From: Cherax quadricarinatus
Taxonomy: Eukaryota; Arthropoda; Malacostraca; Decapoda; Parastacidae
Assembly (NCBI RefSeq): GCF_038502225.1
Contig: NC_091374.1
Span: 7,125,038 to 7,189,037 of the forward strand
DNA: 64,000 bases
Direction: 5' to 3'
Made by a program: the position numbers and the translations under genes. A model generated the notes under the pieces. It was not told the DNA's origin. It saw only the letters and a list, made by a program, of their open reading frames with translations, and did not search any database. Below are positions 35,854-48,301 of the stretch, one piece after another. The first letter of the stretch is position 1. Each line of letters begins with the position of its first letter.

Positions 35854-35890
<37 letters not shown>
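35656..35890 (+). mobile_element. LINE C 3' end with (AC)n
   Basis: CAGGAAGTGGAATAGCCTAG through AGGAGCTGAGTCTAGACCCC to GGTGAGTATACACACAC. 5'-truncated copy running into an AC tract (35854-35890). Confidence 0.8.
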
Positions 35891-35895
<5 letters not shown>

Positions 35896-35914
35896 AACAC
35901 AAACAAAAAACCAC

Positions 35915-36267
35915 ACAAAGGTTTGCAACGAGACTAGTCCCGGAGGAGAGGTTAAGGGAAATCGACCTGACGACACTGAGGGCAGGAGAGATGGGGGGGA
36001 TACGATAATGACATAAAAACTGAGAGGAATCGACAAAATGGACAGAGACAGGATGTTCCAGAGATGGGACACAGCAAAAAGGGGTCACAGTTGGAAGGTA
36101 AAGACTCAGACGAGTCCCAAGGATGTTAGGAAGTACTTCTTCAGTCATAGAGTTGTCAGGAAGTAGAATAGTCTGGAAAGTGATGTCGTGGAAGCAGAAT
36201 CCATACATAGCTTGAAGAAGAGGTATGATAAAGCTCACGGAGCAGGGAGAGAGTAACCTAGTATATG

Positions 36268-36321
<54 letters not shown>
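35915..36321 (+). mobile_element. LINE C 3' part with (AC)n
   Basis: Starts AAAGGTTTGCAACGAGACTA just after the previous AC tract and encodes (broken) the RT C-terminus (EERLREID, KTQTS-type region). It ends GAGTACACACAC with the AC tract at 36268-36321. Confidence 0.8.
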
Positions 36322-36324
<3 letters not shown>

Positions 36325-36325
36325 T

Positions 36326-37711
36326 TTCAAAAAAGGAGACAGAAAAGAGGCACTAAACTATAGACCTGTGTCATTGACGTGTATAGTATGCAAAATTATG
36401 GAGAAGATTATCAGGAGGAGAGTGGTGGAGCACCTGGAACGGAACAGGAGTATAAATGCCAACCAGCACGGATTCACGGAAGGCAAATCCTGTGTCACAA
36501 ACCTTCTGGAGTTTTATGATAAAATAACAGAAGTAAGACAAGAGAGAGAGGGGTGGGTTGATTGCATCTTCTTGGACTGCAAGAAGGCCTTTGACACAGT
36601 TCCTCACAAGAGATTAGTGCAGAAGCTAGAGCATCAGGCGCATATAACAGGAAGGGCACTGCAATGGATCAGAGAATACCTGACAGGGAGGCAACAACGA
36701 GTCATGGTACGTAATGATGTATCACAGTGGGCACCTGTGACGAGCGGGGTCCCACAGGGGTCGGTCCTAGGACCAGTGCTATTTTTGGTATATGTGAACG
36801 ACATGACGGAAGGGTTAGACTCAGAAGTGTTCCTGTTTGCAGATGATGTGAAGTTAATGAGAATTAAATCTGATGAGGACCAGGCAGGACTTCAAAGAGA
36901 CCTGGACAGACTGGACACCTGGTCCAGCAAATGGCTTCTCGAATTTAATCCTGCCAAATGCAAAGTCATGAAGATAGGGGAAGGGCACAGAAGACCACAG
37001 ACAGAGTATAGGCTAGGTGGCCAAAGACTGCAAACCTCACTCAAGGAGAAAGATCTTGGGGTGAGTATAACACCGAGCATGTCTCCGGAAGCACACATCA
37101 ATCAGATAACTGCTGCAGCATATGGGCGCCTGGCGAACCTGAGAACAGCATTCCGATACCTTAGTAAGGAATCATTCAAGACACTGTACACCGTGTATGT
37201 CAGGCCCATACTGGAGTATGCAGCACCTGTTTGGAACCCGCACTTGATAAAGCACGTCAAGAAACTAGAGAAAGTACAAAGGTTTGCAACAAGGTTAGTT
37301 CCAGAGCTAAGGGGAATGTCCTATGAAGAAAGATTAAGGGAAATCGGCCTGACGACACTGGAGGACAGGAGGGTCAGGGGAGACATGATAACGACATATA
37401 AAATACTGCGTGGAATAGACAAGGTGGACAAGGACAGGATGTTCCAGGGAGGGGACACAGAAACAAGAGGCCACAATTGGAAGTTGAAGACCCAAATGAG
37501 TCAGAGAGATAGTAGGAAGTATTTCTTCAGTCATAGAGTTGTAAGGCAGTGGAATAGCCTAGAAAATGACGTAGTGGAGGCAGGAACCATACACAGTTTT
37601 AAGACGAGGTTTGATAAAGCTCATGGAGCGGGGAGAGAGAGGGCCTAGTAGCAACCGGTGAAGAGGCGGGGCCAGGAGCTAGGACTCGACCCCTGCAACC
37701 ACAAATAGGTG

Positions 37712-37748
<37 letters not shown>
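36326..37748 (+). mobile_element. LINE C copy with long RT frame
   Basis: Starts just after an AC tract and ends with GGTGAGTACACACAC (37708-37748). It includes most of the RT domain and the entire C-terminus and 3' UTR. Confidence 0.88.
36368..37648 (+). pseudogene. LINE C reverse transcriptase (5'-truncated)
   Basis: Open for 426 codons. Early part VCKIMEKIIRRRVVEHLERN and HGFTEGKSCVTNLLEFYD; motif A FLDCKKAFDTVPHKRL; motif B SGVPQGSVLGPVLFLVYVND; catalytic FLFADDVKLM (about residue 157); then thumb and C-terminal VRPILEYAAPVWNPHL, YEERLREIGLTTLEDRR, YFFSHRVVRQWNSL. The upstream part with the endonuclease is missing and the NYRPVSLT segment is just out of frame at about 36350, so the open frame is a fragment rather than a gene. 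CR1/Jockey-group by pattern. Confidence 0.85.
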
Positions 37749-37750
<2 letters not shown>

Positions 37751-39400
37751 CCCATAGTTCTAAGACACCTGAGCCAGCAACATCTGCATCTCACAGTATA
37801 TACACTGAGAAGTGTATTTCTCTCAGCGTTTATGTTCTGAGAGCTTACTTTAGTCCCTGTTTTATGGATTAAAGTTCTCTTGTCTGGCGGTGAAAAGGTT
37901 ACGTGCAACCGTAGTCGATAGGCTTTGAACCCTATTAATCAACCAACCTGCATCTCTCTCTCCCCTTGAGCCTAGTGCCTTGATGCTGCTGCAGGGCTCT
38001 TGTTCCACGGAACTGGACACGTTCCTCCCTTGGATGGACCCTGAGTTCCTCCTATTCCCCAAGCTCTGTGATCCCTACGGGTTTAGAGCTCCTCAATGAC
38101 TTTAGTAGTTATAATACTAATACAACACAAGGCTGCAAGTTACCTCTCAAGAATTCTTTAAGCACTAAAATAGGGATTAAACTTTGTTAAACACTGAGAG
38201 ATATACACCATGGGGCGCACTAAACTCGTAGGGGTCTCAGCTCCTAAGAGAGCAGGAGGTAACAGGTACGGTCCAAGGAAGTGGAGGACAGGTCCAATTC
38301 CTTGGACTAAGAGTTACAGGAACCTCCGATGAGGAGAGAGTTTAGCTAATATCTTTATTATGCACCCCATACCCATCCTATGGGCGGTAATCAAAAGATT
38401 AGAGGTACGTAATGGGCCCAGGGACTGGGCCGCAAAGTTTTGATAGCTGAACAAGGTACAAGAGTAAGGAACTCCAGGTAGATCTGGTCACAATCATGAC
38501 CAAGTTACAAAGGTAATGAATCATCTACACGTCTATACATGGTTACAATCATGAACAAATGTGGGCGTAGTCAAAAGATTACCGAGGCACATAATGGGTC
38601 CAGAAACTGGGCCGCAAAGTTTTGATAGCTGACGAAGTTATAGTGCTAAATGAACTGCTTACATGTTAATATCTGGTCACAGTTGTAATGTGTTATTTAT
38701 GCAGACATGAATTAGGTCACAAACATAAAAATGTGGTAATGATTTATTTACCGTGAGCAAAGTCAGGGTATTTTTCCAGATCAAACGAAGATGTAAACTT
38801 TTCCAGATGGACATTTGTCACCTTACATCATTATGTACTGGAATGCAATAAAATTAATGAATTCTGAGGAGATAAACACCGAGAGATACGCACCTCCCAA
38901 TAAAAAGAATGATATACACCTCATGAATATGGTATTAATATTACAAGTGTATACACACGCATCAACATTTCATACATCAAGATACATTCATGATATAAAT
39001 CAGTGTGTATGACTGTTTTTTAAATCTCGATTGCTAAAAAAAAAAAAAATTAAGTTTTGTTTAGGCTTCGAGCGCCTACTGTAAATTTTTCAGCACTAGT
39101 CCTGGCGGCACGCACGTTATGGGCTCAGAAAATCACATTAGAGTTAACCCTAAAGTAATCCAGTCAAGGCAAACACCGTGACTTTGGGGGGCCCCTAAAA
39201 CGCTGAATCCTAAGGGGTGGACAGGTAAGCCAGCGGAAGGCCTCGCTCAGATGACCAAAAGCTCCAGCTGCGGGCCATCTTATGACTAAGACCCGCGTCC
39301 GGAAACACTTGTCCTGTTTCCAGACAAACCTTACCTAAGTCACAGCACTTTGTAAGCCCATCATATTCCCTAATCGGTGTTTGTCTTCGTTGCCTTGTTA
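37749..39400. other. intergenic repeats, no gene
   Basis: SINE-H fragments at about 37975-38100 (+) and 38190-38325 (-). Repeat family I occurs twice, at about 38345-38470 and 38565-38645, each with GGGCCGCAAAGTTTTGATAG. A small repeat at about 39240-39340 (-) recurs at 57305-57360. Nothing else recognised. Confidence 0.45.
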
Positions 39401-39401
39401 A

Positions 39402-40916
<1,515 letters not shown>

Positions 40917-41171
40917 CCTGGAGACGCTGACAAAGGAGAGACTCACGAACTGTTTCTTGTGAGGATGGTACTCGAGGCCCCCAGCACATTAAGGGACTGA
41001 ACACCTAAAATTTACCTCTTCGCTTATTCTACTTTCTCGAGTGTAAAAGTCGCCTTTGTATTGTACTGAAGAAAGCCGCTGTTCAGGCGTAACGTTTCGG
41101 AATAGAGATAACCAAATGATGCTCGTGCCAACAGTGTATGTTGATCAGAGGTTAAAGTCAGAAAAGATGTG

Positions 41172-41765
41172 TTGATCTGCAGGTTGTAGCTACCACTGAG
41201 TTGATCTGGAGGTTGCAGCTACCACTGTGTATTGATCTGCAGGTTGTAGCTACCACTGAGTTGATCTGGAGGTTGCAGCTACCACTGTGTGTTGATCTGC
41301 AGGTTGTAGCTACCACTGAGTTGATCTGGAGGTTGCAGCTACCACTGTGTGTTGATCTGCAGGTTGTAGCTACCACTGAGTTGATCTGGAGGTTGCAGCT
41401 AAAGCTGTGTGTTGATCTGGAAGTTGAAGTTACCAGTGTGTGTGTGTTGATCTGGAGGTTGAAGTTACAAGTGTGTGTTGATCTGGAGGTTGAAGTTATC
41501 AGTGTGTGTTGATCCGGAGGTTGAAGTTACAAGTGTGTGTTGATCTGGAGGTTGAAGTTACCAGTGTGTGTTGATCCGGAGGTTGAAGTTACCAGTGTGT
41601 GTTGATCTGGAGGTTGAAGTTACCAGTGTGTGTTGATCTGGAGGTTGAAGTTACCAGTGTGTGTTGATCCGGAGGTTGAAGTTACCAGTGTGTGTTGATC
41701 TGGAGGTTGAAGTTACCAGTGTGTGTTGATCTGGAGGTTGAAGCTACCACTGTGTGTTGGTCGGG
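41172..41765. repeat. 30-bp minisatellite (60-bp higher-order at left)
   Basis: Units of GTTGATCTGGAGGTTGAAGT plus TACCAGTGTGT. In the left part (41172-41400) two alternating unit types make a 60-bp period. Located 250 bp upstream of the cysteine-rich peptide gene. Confidence 0.9.
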
Positions 41766-42227
41766 GACAGAAAGCCAACAATGTGTGTTGATAAACGGGT
41801 ATCAGCTGTGCCAGAGTGAACACTTGTGTGAGCTTAACTAGAACAATACTTGTGTGAGCTTAACTAGAACAATACTTATGTGAATTAGAATAATACAATC
41901 GTAAGGCAGATAATTCACTAGAATAAACGATGCTGTCAGAAACTCCAGCTGCTTCGATCCTCATCTGTACATTATTACTATTATATTTCATACCCCGAAA
42001 GGTTTATGCCTCCCTGCTTATACATGCATAAAATTTACGTTAATTCCTATTTTAGGAAATAAAGTATTCTCGAGTCATATTTTCATTGTAGATAAATGGT
42101 TCAGAGAACCGACAAATTGATAAATTAGACACACGTGCAACACTTGGGTATTTTTAGTGTTGCATTAATAACTCATTACGATTGTGACCAGCTATAAAAA
42201 TGTAAATAGTTCATTACCTTTGTAACT
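41766..42227. other. no recognised feature
   Basis: A 30-bp sequence CTTGTGTGAGCTTAACTAGA is duplicated near 41822-41870; no gene or element identified. Confidence 0.4.
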
Positions 42228-42288
42228 TAAGAACAAAAGAACATTGGAAAGAAGGAACACTGCAACAGGCCTACTGACCCAGGTCACA
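42228..42288 (-). mobile_element. LINE A tail fragment
   Basis: AAGGAACACTGCAACAGGCC preceded by TAAGAACAAAAGAACA, the LINE A 3' end in reverse. Confidence 0.65.
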
Positions 42289-42348
42289 TATGCTGCTATG
42301 TATGATAATCTTTGTAAGTTTATTTGTGTATACCTGAATAAACTTACT

Positions 42349-42630
42349 GGTGGCAAAAGCTCTCGCTTCACACGCTGAGGGTCCGGGTTCGATTTCCGGC
42401 GAAGGGGTGGAAACATTGGACGTGTTTCTTTACACCAGTTGTCTGTGTTCACCCATCAGTAAAATAGGTACCTGGGTGTTAGTCGACTGGTGTGGGTCGC
42501 ATCCTGGGACAAAACTGACTTAATTTGCCAGAAATGCTCTGCATAGCAATCGGCTTTCTATATAGTAGTATGTCACTGTTGTCAGCTAGGCCTATATACC
42601 TTGTACATGTACTTGTAGTAAATAAAGGTA

Positions 42631-42672
<42 letters not shown>
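42349..42672 (+). mobile_element. SINE-1, fullest copy
   Basis: tRNA-like head with GGCAAAAGCTCTCGCTTCAC and the B-box-like GGTTCGATTTCC (near 42387); body GTCGACTGGTGTGGGTCGCA; end CTTGTACATGTACTTGTAG, AAATAAAG and (TAT)n. Confidence 0.85.
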
Positions 42673-42673
<1 letters not shown>

Positions 42674-42691
42674 TAGTAGGTACCTGGGTGT

Positions 42692-42845
42692 TAAGAACAT
42701 ATAGAAGGAACACTGCATCAGGCATACTAGCCCAGGCTGGTCAGGTCCAACTCACACCCACTCATGTATTTGTCTAACAAACTTTTAAAACTACACACGT
42801 TTTAGCTTCAGCGACGTTTCTCGGGAGTTTGTCACACTCATCCTA
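42692..42845 (-). mobile_element. LINE A 3' fragment, diverged
   Basis: GGTCCAACTCACACCCACTC and TGTATTTGTCTAACAAACTT correspond to the LINE A 3' end in reverse. Confidence 0.7.
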
Positions 42846-43291
42846 AGCGATGCTTCCACCAGAGGTTTGGTAAGTTGGGGGAAAGAAGGATAGGTAAGGA
42901 TGGAATGTGAGAAAAGGGATGGGGAGAGGAGGAGGTAATAAAGGTAAGTGATCCAACCCCTTTGGCGCTATTGATAAAGGTGTGTGTGTGTGTGTGTGTT
43001 ATGTTATTCATGATAATCATCCACAATTCAGCAGCTGTTGTGGGTGGCATCCTGAGGGAGGGGGAGCAAAGGACCCCAGCAGAAATAAGACTTAGTCCCG
43101 GATGACGCAAAAACTTTATAGGATTATTCTACCTTACTAATCCTCCGGGTTAATAATCTTCAAGCTACATGTAACCTAGTCATTACTCTCAGCGTATATT
43201 CACTCAGAGACGTGTATGAATTTAGGAGTACGAATCGAGAGGGGTATAGGGAGGAACGCAGCTCTTATACTTTAAATACTACTGCAGTTTT
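42846..43291. other. no recognised feature; short (TG)n
   Basis: A (GT)n tract at 42980-43000; otherwise ordinary sequence. Confidence 0.4.
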
Positions 43292-43408
43292 AATAAGAAC
43301 ATAAGAACATAAGAACGAAGGAACACTGCAGAAGGCCTACTGGCCCATGCGAGGCAGGTCCAAGTCTCCTACCGGCTTAAGCCAATGCACCCAACCTAGT
43401 CAGGTCAT
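43292..43408 (-). mobile_element. LINE A 3' end (left half of a split copy)
   Basis: AAGAACATAAGAACGAAGGA to CCAACCTAGTCAGGTCA is the LINE A tail. The remainder of a minus-strand LINE A resumes at 48302, with Penelope-type sequence between. Confidence 0.8.
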
Positions 43409-43599
43409 TAGGTAAGACACATATGCAACAGTTCGGCATCCCTACCATGAAACGCTTCGCCTACACAGCAGGCCCCCCCAGTCAAGCACAGAAAAGTTGA
43501 TAGAAGCAGAAGATACTTGTCTTCAAGTATCTTCTGCTTCTATCAACCCCTCTGCACCTGACCGAAGAAGCCCACTGTGTAGGCGAAACGTTTCACAAC
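43409..43599. mobile_element. Penelope-type foldback, degraded hammerheads
   Basis: Inverted halves around AAGATACTTGTCTTCAAGTATCTT (about 43511-43534): left with ACGCTTCGCCTACACAGCAG, right with CGAAGAAGCCCACTGTGTAG and GCGAAACGTTTC. Core CCGAAGA replaces CTGAAGA, helix II has a mismatch and helix I is 3 bp, so it is probably inactive. Confidence 0.6.
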
Positions 43600-43631
43600 A
43601 AAGACACATGTGCAACATCTGGGTATCTTTA

Positions 43632-43670
43632 TTGTAGACGTTTCGCCATCCAGTGGCTTTATCAATACAA
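43632..43670 (-). ncRNA. hammerhead-like motif, type b (left arm, 5 copies)
   Basis: Reverse of the motif detailed at 45680. Copies recur every 419 bp at 43632, 44051, 44470, 44889 and 45308 (starts), all minus. Confidence 0.65.
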
Positions 43671-45542
43671 ATTCTAGGACATAACTTGAAGACAGTAGAA
43701 CTATGTACAGAAGATGAGGTAATCAGTCCCTCAAACTAGGAGTAGGTGCGAACAGCACCATAGTCGTGGAGATTCTGAAGCAGAAGAAAGAATCCTGGCG
43801 CTTATATAGTAACGTCAGGTGTAGCAGACGAGGGCATATTCACTGGTAGGCGGGATTCCCCAGTGGAAGTAGGTCCTTCCCAAAGAGATGGGTTAGTTGT
43901 AGAAGTAGTTGTCGTAGTCGTGAAGGTTATGTACATGTCCTCAGAATTAAGATTCCATGATGTTGCAGTGTCTGACAAGTTGTGTACGAAATGGTATATA
44001 ATACCGACAAGATGAGAGTAAGACACATGTGCAACATCTGGGTATCTTTATTGTAGACGTTTCGCCATCCAGTGGCTTTATCAATACAAATTCTAGGACA
44101 TAACTTGAAGACAGTAGAACTATGTACAGAAGATGAGGTAATCAGTCCCTCAAACTAGGAGTAGGTGCGAACAGCACCATAGTCGTGGAGATTCTGAAGC
44201 AGAAGAAAGAATCCTGGCGCTTATATAGTAACGTCAGGTGTAGCAGACGAGGGCATATTCACTGGTAGGCGGGATTCCCCAGTGGAAGTAGGTCCTTCCC
44301 AAAGAGATGGGTTAGTTGTAGAAGTAGTTGTCGTAGTCGTGAAGGTTATGTACATGTCCTCAGAATTAAGATTCCATGATGTTGCAGTGTCTGACAAGTT
44401 GTGTACGAAATGGTATATAATACCGACAAGATGAGAGTAAGACACATGTGCAACATCTGGGTATCTTTATTGTAGACGTTTCGCCATCCAGTGGCTTTAT
44501 CAATACAAATTCTAGGACATAACTTGAAGACAGTAGAACTATGTACAGAAGATGAGGTAATCAGTCCCTCAAACTAGGAGTAGGTGCGAACAGCACCATA
44601 GTCGTGGAGATTCTGAAGCAGAAGAAAGAATCCTGGCGCTTATATAGTAACGTCAGGTGTAGCAGACGAGGGCATATTCACTGGTAGGCGGGATTCCCCA
44701 GTGGAAGTAGGTCCTTCCCAAAGAGATGGGTTAGTTGTAGAAGTAGTTGTCGTAGTCGTGAAGGTTATGTACATGTCCTCAGAATTAAGATTCCATGATG
44801 TTGCAGTGTCTGACAAGTTGTGTACGAAATGGTATATAATACCGACAAGATGAGAGTAAGACACATGTGCAACATCTGGGTATCTTTATTGTAGACGTTT
44901 CGCCATCCAGTGGCTTTATCAATACAAATTCTAGGACATAACTTGAAGACAGTAGAACTATGTACAGAAGATGAGGTAATCAGTCCCTCAAACTAGGAGT
45001 AGGTGCGAACAGCACCATAGTCGTGGAGATTCTGAAGCAGAAGAAAGAATCCTGGCGCTTATATAGTAACGTCAGGTGTAGCAGACGAGGGCATATTCAC
45101 TGGTAGGCGGGATTCCCCAGTGGAAGTAGGTCCTTCCCAAAGAGATGGGTTAGTTGTAGAAGTAGTTGTCGTAGTCGTGAAGGTTATGTACATGTCCTCA
45201 GAATTAAGATTCCATGATGTTGCAGTGTCTGACAAGTTGTGTACGAAATGGTATATAATACCGACAAGATGAGAGTAAGACACATGTGCAACATCTGGGT
45301 ATCTTTATTGTAGACGTTTCGCCATCCAGTGGCTTTATCAATACAAATTCTAGGACATAACTTGAAGACAGTAGAACTATGTACAGAAGATGAGGTAATC
45401 AGTCCCTCAAACTAGGAGTAGGTGCGAACAGCACCATAGTCGTGGAGATTCTGAAGCAGAAGAAAGAATCCTGGCGCTTATATAGTAACGTCAGGTGTAG
45501 CACTGGGGACGAGTGCATATTGTCTGCTACACCTGACGTTAC

Positions 45543-45550
45543 TATATAAG
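45543..45550 (+). promoter_or_regulatory. TATA-like box of the 419-bp unit
   Basis: TATATAAG followed by CGCC, recurring every 419 bp and mirrored in the left arm. A TATA-like box upstream of the ribozyme motif is also present in the Penelope copy (near 52357) and in the foldback elements (near 40186). The promoter role is inferred. Confidence 0.4.
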
Positions 45551-45679
45551 CGCCAGGATTCTTTCTTCTGCTTCAGAATCTCCAGACTATGGTGCTGTTC
45601 GCACCTACTCCTAGTTTGAGGGACTGATTACCTCATCTTCTGTACATAGTTCTACTGTCTTCAAGTTATGTCCTAGAAT

Positions 45680-45718
45680 TTGTATTGATAAAGCCACTGG
45701 ATGGCGAAACGTCTACAA
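45680..45718 (+). ncRNA. hammerhead-like motif, type b (right arm, 7 copies)
   Basis: Helix I TTGTA (45680-45684)/TACAA (45714-45718), core TTGATAA (45685-45691; U3 and A8), extra A (45692), helix II GCCA/TGGC with a 5-nt loop (45693-45705), GAA (45706-45708), palindromic ACGT (45709-45712), C45713 at the predicted cleavage site. Copies start at 45680, 46099, 46518, 46937, 47356, 47775 and 48194. Cleavage at successive motifs would release 419-nt RNAs. Confidence 0.65.
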
Positions 45719-48301
45719 TAAAGATACCCAGATGTTGCACATGTGTCTTACTCTCATCTTGTCGGTATTATATACCATTTCGTACACAACTTGTCAGACA
45801 CTGCAACATCATGGAATCTTAATTCTGAGGACATGTACATAACCTTCACGACTACGACAACTACTTCTACAACTAACCCATCTCTTTGGGAAGGACCTAC
45901 TTCCACTGGGGAATCCCGCCTACCAGTGAATATGCCCTCGTCTGCTACACCTGACGTTACTATATAAGCGCCAGGATTCTTTCTTCTGCTTCAGAATCTC
46001 CACGACTATGGTGCTGTTCGCACCTACTCCTAGTTTGAGGGACTGATTACCTCATCTTCTGTACATAGTTCTACTGTCTTCAAGTTATGTCCTAGAATTT
46101 GTATTGATAAAGCCACTGGATGGCGAAACGTCTACAATAAAGATACCCAGATGTTGCACATGTGTCTTACTCTCATCTTGTCGGTATTATATACCATTTC
46201 GTACACAACTTGTCAGACACTGCAACATCATGGAATCTTAATTCTGAGGACATGTACATAACCTTCACGACTACGACAACTACTTCTACAACTAACCCAT
46301 CTCTTTGGGAAGGACCTACTTCCACTGGGGAATCCCGCCTACCAGTGAATATGCCCTCGTCTGCTACACCTGACGTTACTATATAAGCGCCAGGATTCTT
46401 TCTTCTGCTTCAGAATCTCCACGACTATGGTGCTGTTCGCACCTACTCCTAGTTTGAGGGACTGATTACCTCATCTTCTGTACATAGTTCTACTGTCTTC
46501 AAGTTATGTCCTAGAATTTGTATTGATAAAGCCACTGGATGGCGAAACGTCTACAATAAAGATACCCAGATGTTGCACATGTGTCTTACTCTCATCTTGT
46601 CGGTATTATATACCATTTCGTACACAACTTGTCAGACACTGCAACATCATGGAATCTTAATTCTGAGGACATGTACATAACCTTCACGACTACGACAACT
46701 ACTTCTACAACTAACCCATCTCTTTGGGAAGGACCTACTTCCACTGGGGAATCCCGCCTACCAGTGAATATGCCCTCGTCTGCTACACCTGACGTTACTA
46801 TATAAGCGCCAGGATTCTTTCTTCTGCTTCAGAATCTCCACGACTATGGTGCTGTTCGCACCTACTCCTAGTTTGAGGGACTGATTACCTCATCTTCTGT
46901 ACATAGTTCTACTGTCTTCAAGTTATGTCCTAGAATTTGTATTGATAAAGCCACTGGATGGCGAAACGTCTACAATAAAGATACCCAGATGTTGCACATG
47001 TGTCTTACTCTCATCTTGTCGGTATTATATACCATTTCGTACACAACTTGTCAGACACTGCAACATCATGGAATCTTAATTCTGAGGACATGTACATAAC
47101 CTTCACGACTACGACAACTACTTCTACAACTAACCCATCTCTTTGGGAAGGACCTACTTCCACTGGGGAATCCCGCCTACCAGTGAATATGCCCTCGTCT
47201 GCTACACCTGACGTTACTATATAAGCGCCAGGATTCTTTCTTCTGCTTCAGAATCTCCACGACTATGGTGCTGTTCGCACCTACTCCTAGTTTGAGGGAC
47301 TGATTACCTCATCTTCTGTACATAGTTCTACTGTCTTCAAGTTATGTCCTAGAATTTGTATTGATAAAGCCACTGGATGGCGAAACGTCTACAATAAAGA
47401 TACCCAGATGTTGCACATGTGTCTTACTCTCATCTTGTCGGTATTATATACCATTTCGTACACAACTTGTCAGACACTGCAACATCATGGAATCTTAATT
47501 CTGAGGACATGTACATAACCTTCACGACTACGACAACTACTTCTACAACTAACCCATCTCTTTGGGAAGGACCTACTTCCACTGGGGAATCCCGCCTACC
47601 AGTGAATATGCCCTCGTCTGCTACACCTGACGTTACTATATAAGCGCCAGGATTCTTTCTTCTGCTTCAGAATCTCCACGACTATGGTGCTGTTCGCACC
47701 TACTCCTAGTTTGAGGGACTGATTACCTCATCTTCTGTACATAGTTCTACTGTCTTCAAGTTATGTCCTAGAATTTGTATTGATAAAGCCACTGGATGGC
47801 GAAACGTCTACAATAAAGATACCCAGATGTTGCACATGTGTCTTACTCTCATCTTGTCGGTATTATATACCATTTCGTACACAACTTGTCAGACACTGCA
47901 ACATCATGGAATCTTAATTCTGAGGACATGTACATAACCTTCACGACTACGACAACTACTTCTACAACTAACCCATCTCTTTGGGAAGGACCTACTTCCA
48001 CTGGGGAATCCCGCCTACCAGTGAATATGCCCTCGTCTGCTACACCTGACGTTACTATATAAGCGCCAGGATTCTTTCTTCTGCTTCAGAATCTCCACGA
48101 CTATGGTGCTGTTCGCACCTACTCCTAGTTTGAGGGACTGATTACCTCATCTTCTGTACATAGTTCTACTGTCTTCAAGTTATGTCCTAGAATTTGTATT
48201 GATAAAGCCACTGGATGGCGAAACGTCTACAATAAAGATACCCAGATGTTGCACATGTGTCTTACTCTCATCTTGTCGGTATTATATACCATTTCGTACA
48301 C

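Larger units (their letters stand above)
43600..48301. repeat. 419-bp retrozyme-like tandem array in inverted arms
   Basis: Left arm 43600-45502 (minus orientation, about 4.5 units) and right arm 45525-48301 (plus orientation, about 6.6 units) meet at a 22-nt spacer (45503-45524). The period is exactly 419 bp. Units appear identical except a one-base deletion in the first right-arm unit near 45585. Each unit has TATATAAG, a hammerhead-like motif 130 bp further on, AATAAAGATACCCAG, and the Penelope-type box GGTATTATATACCATTTC. A 74-codon frame starting with GTG occurs in every unit and is probably not a gene. The array is inserted in, or joined to, a LINE A copy. Confidence 0.85.

Noticed and set aside
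36368..37648. Host gene with a 426-codon frame
   Set aside because: It is a LINE C reverse transcriptase with the catalytic FADD motif, 5' truncated and ending in its own (AC)n tail.
42387..42398. tRNA gene suggested by the GGTTCGATTTCC B-box
   Set aside because: No paired acceptor or anticodon arms; the sequence continues into the SINE-1 body.
43802..48062. Ten identical 74-codon frames, one per 419-bp unit
   Set aside because: They start at a GTG, repeat with the satellite, and end beside the TATA-like box; the composition is low-complexity Thr/Ser like the Penelope 3' region. No evidence of translation.
43600..48301. Possible CRISPR array
   Set aside because: The units are 419 bp with no short repeat-spacer alternation, and the DNA is eukaryotic.
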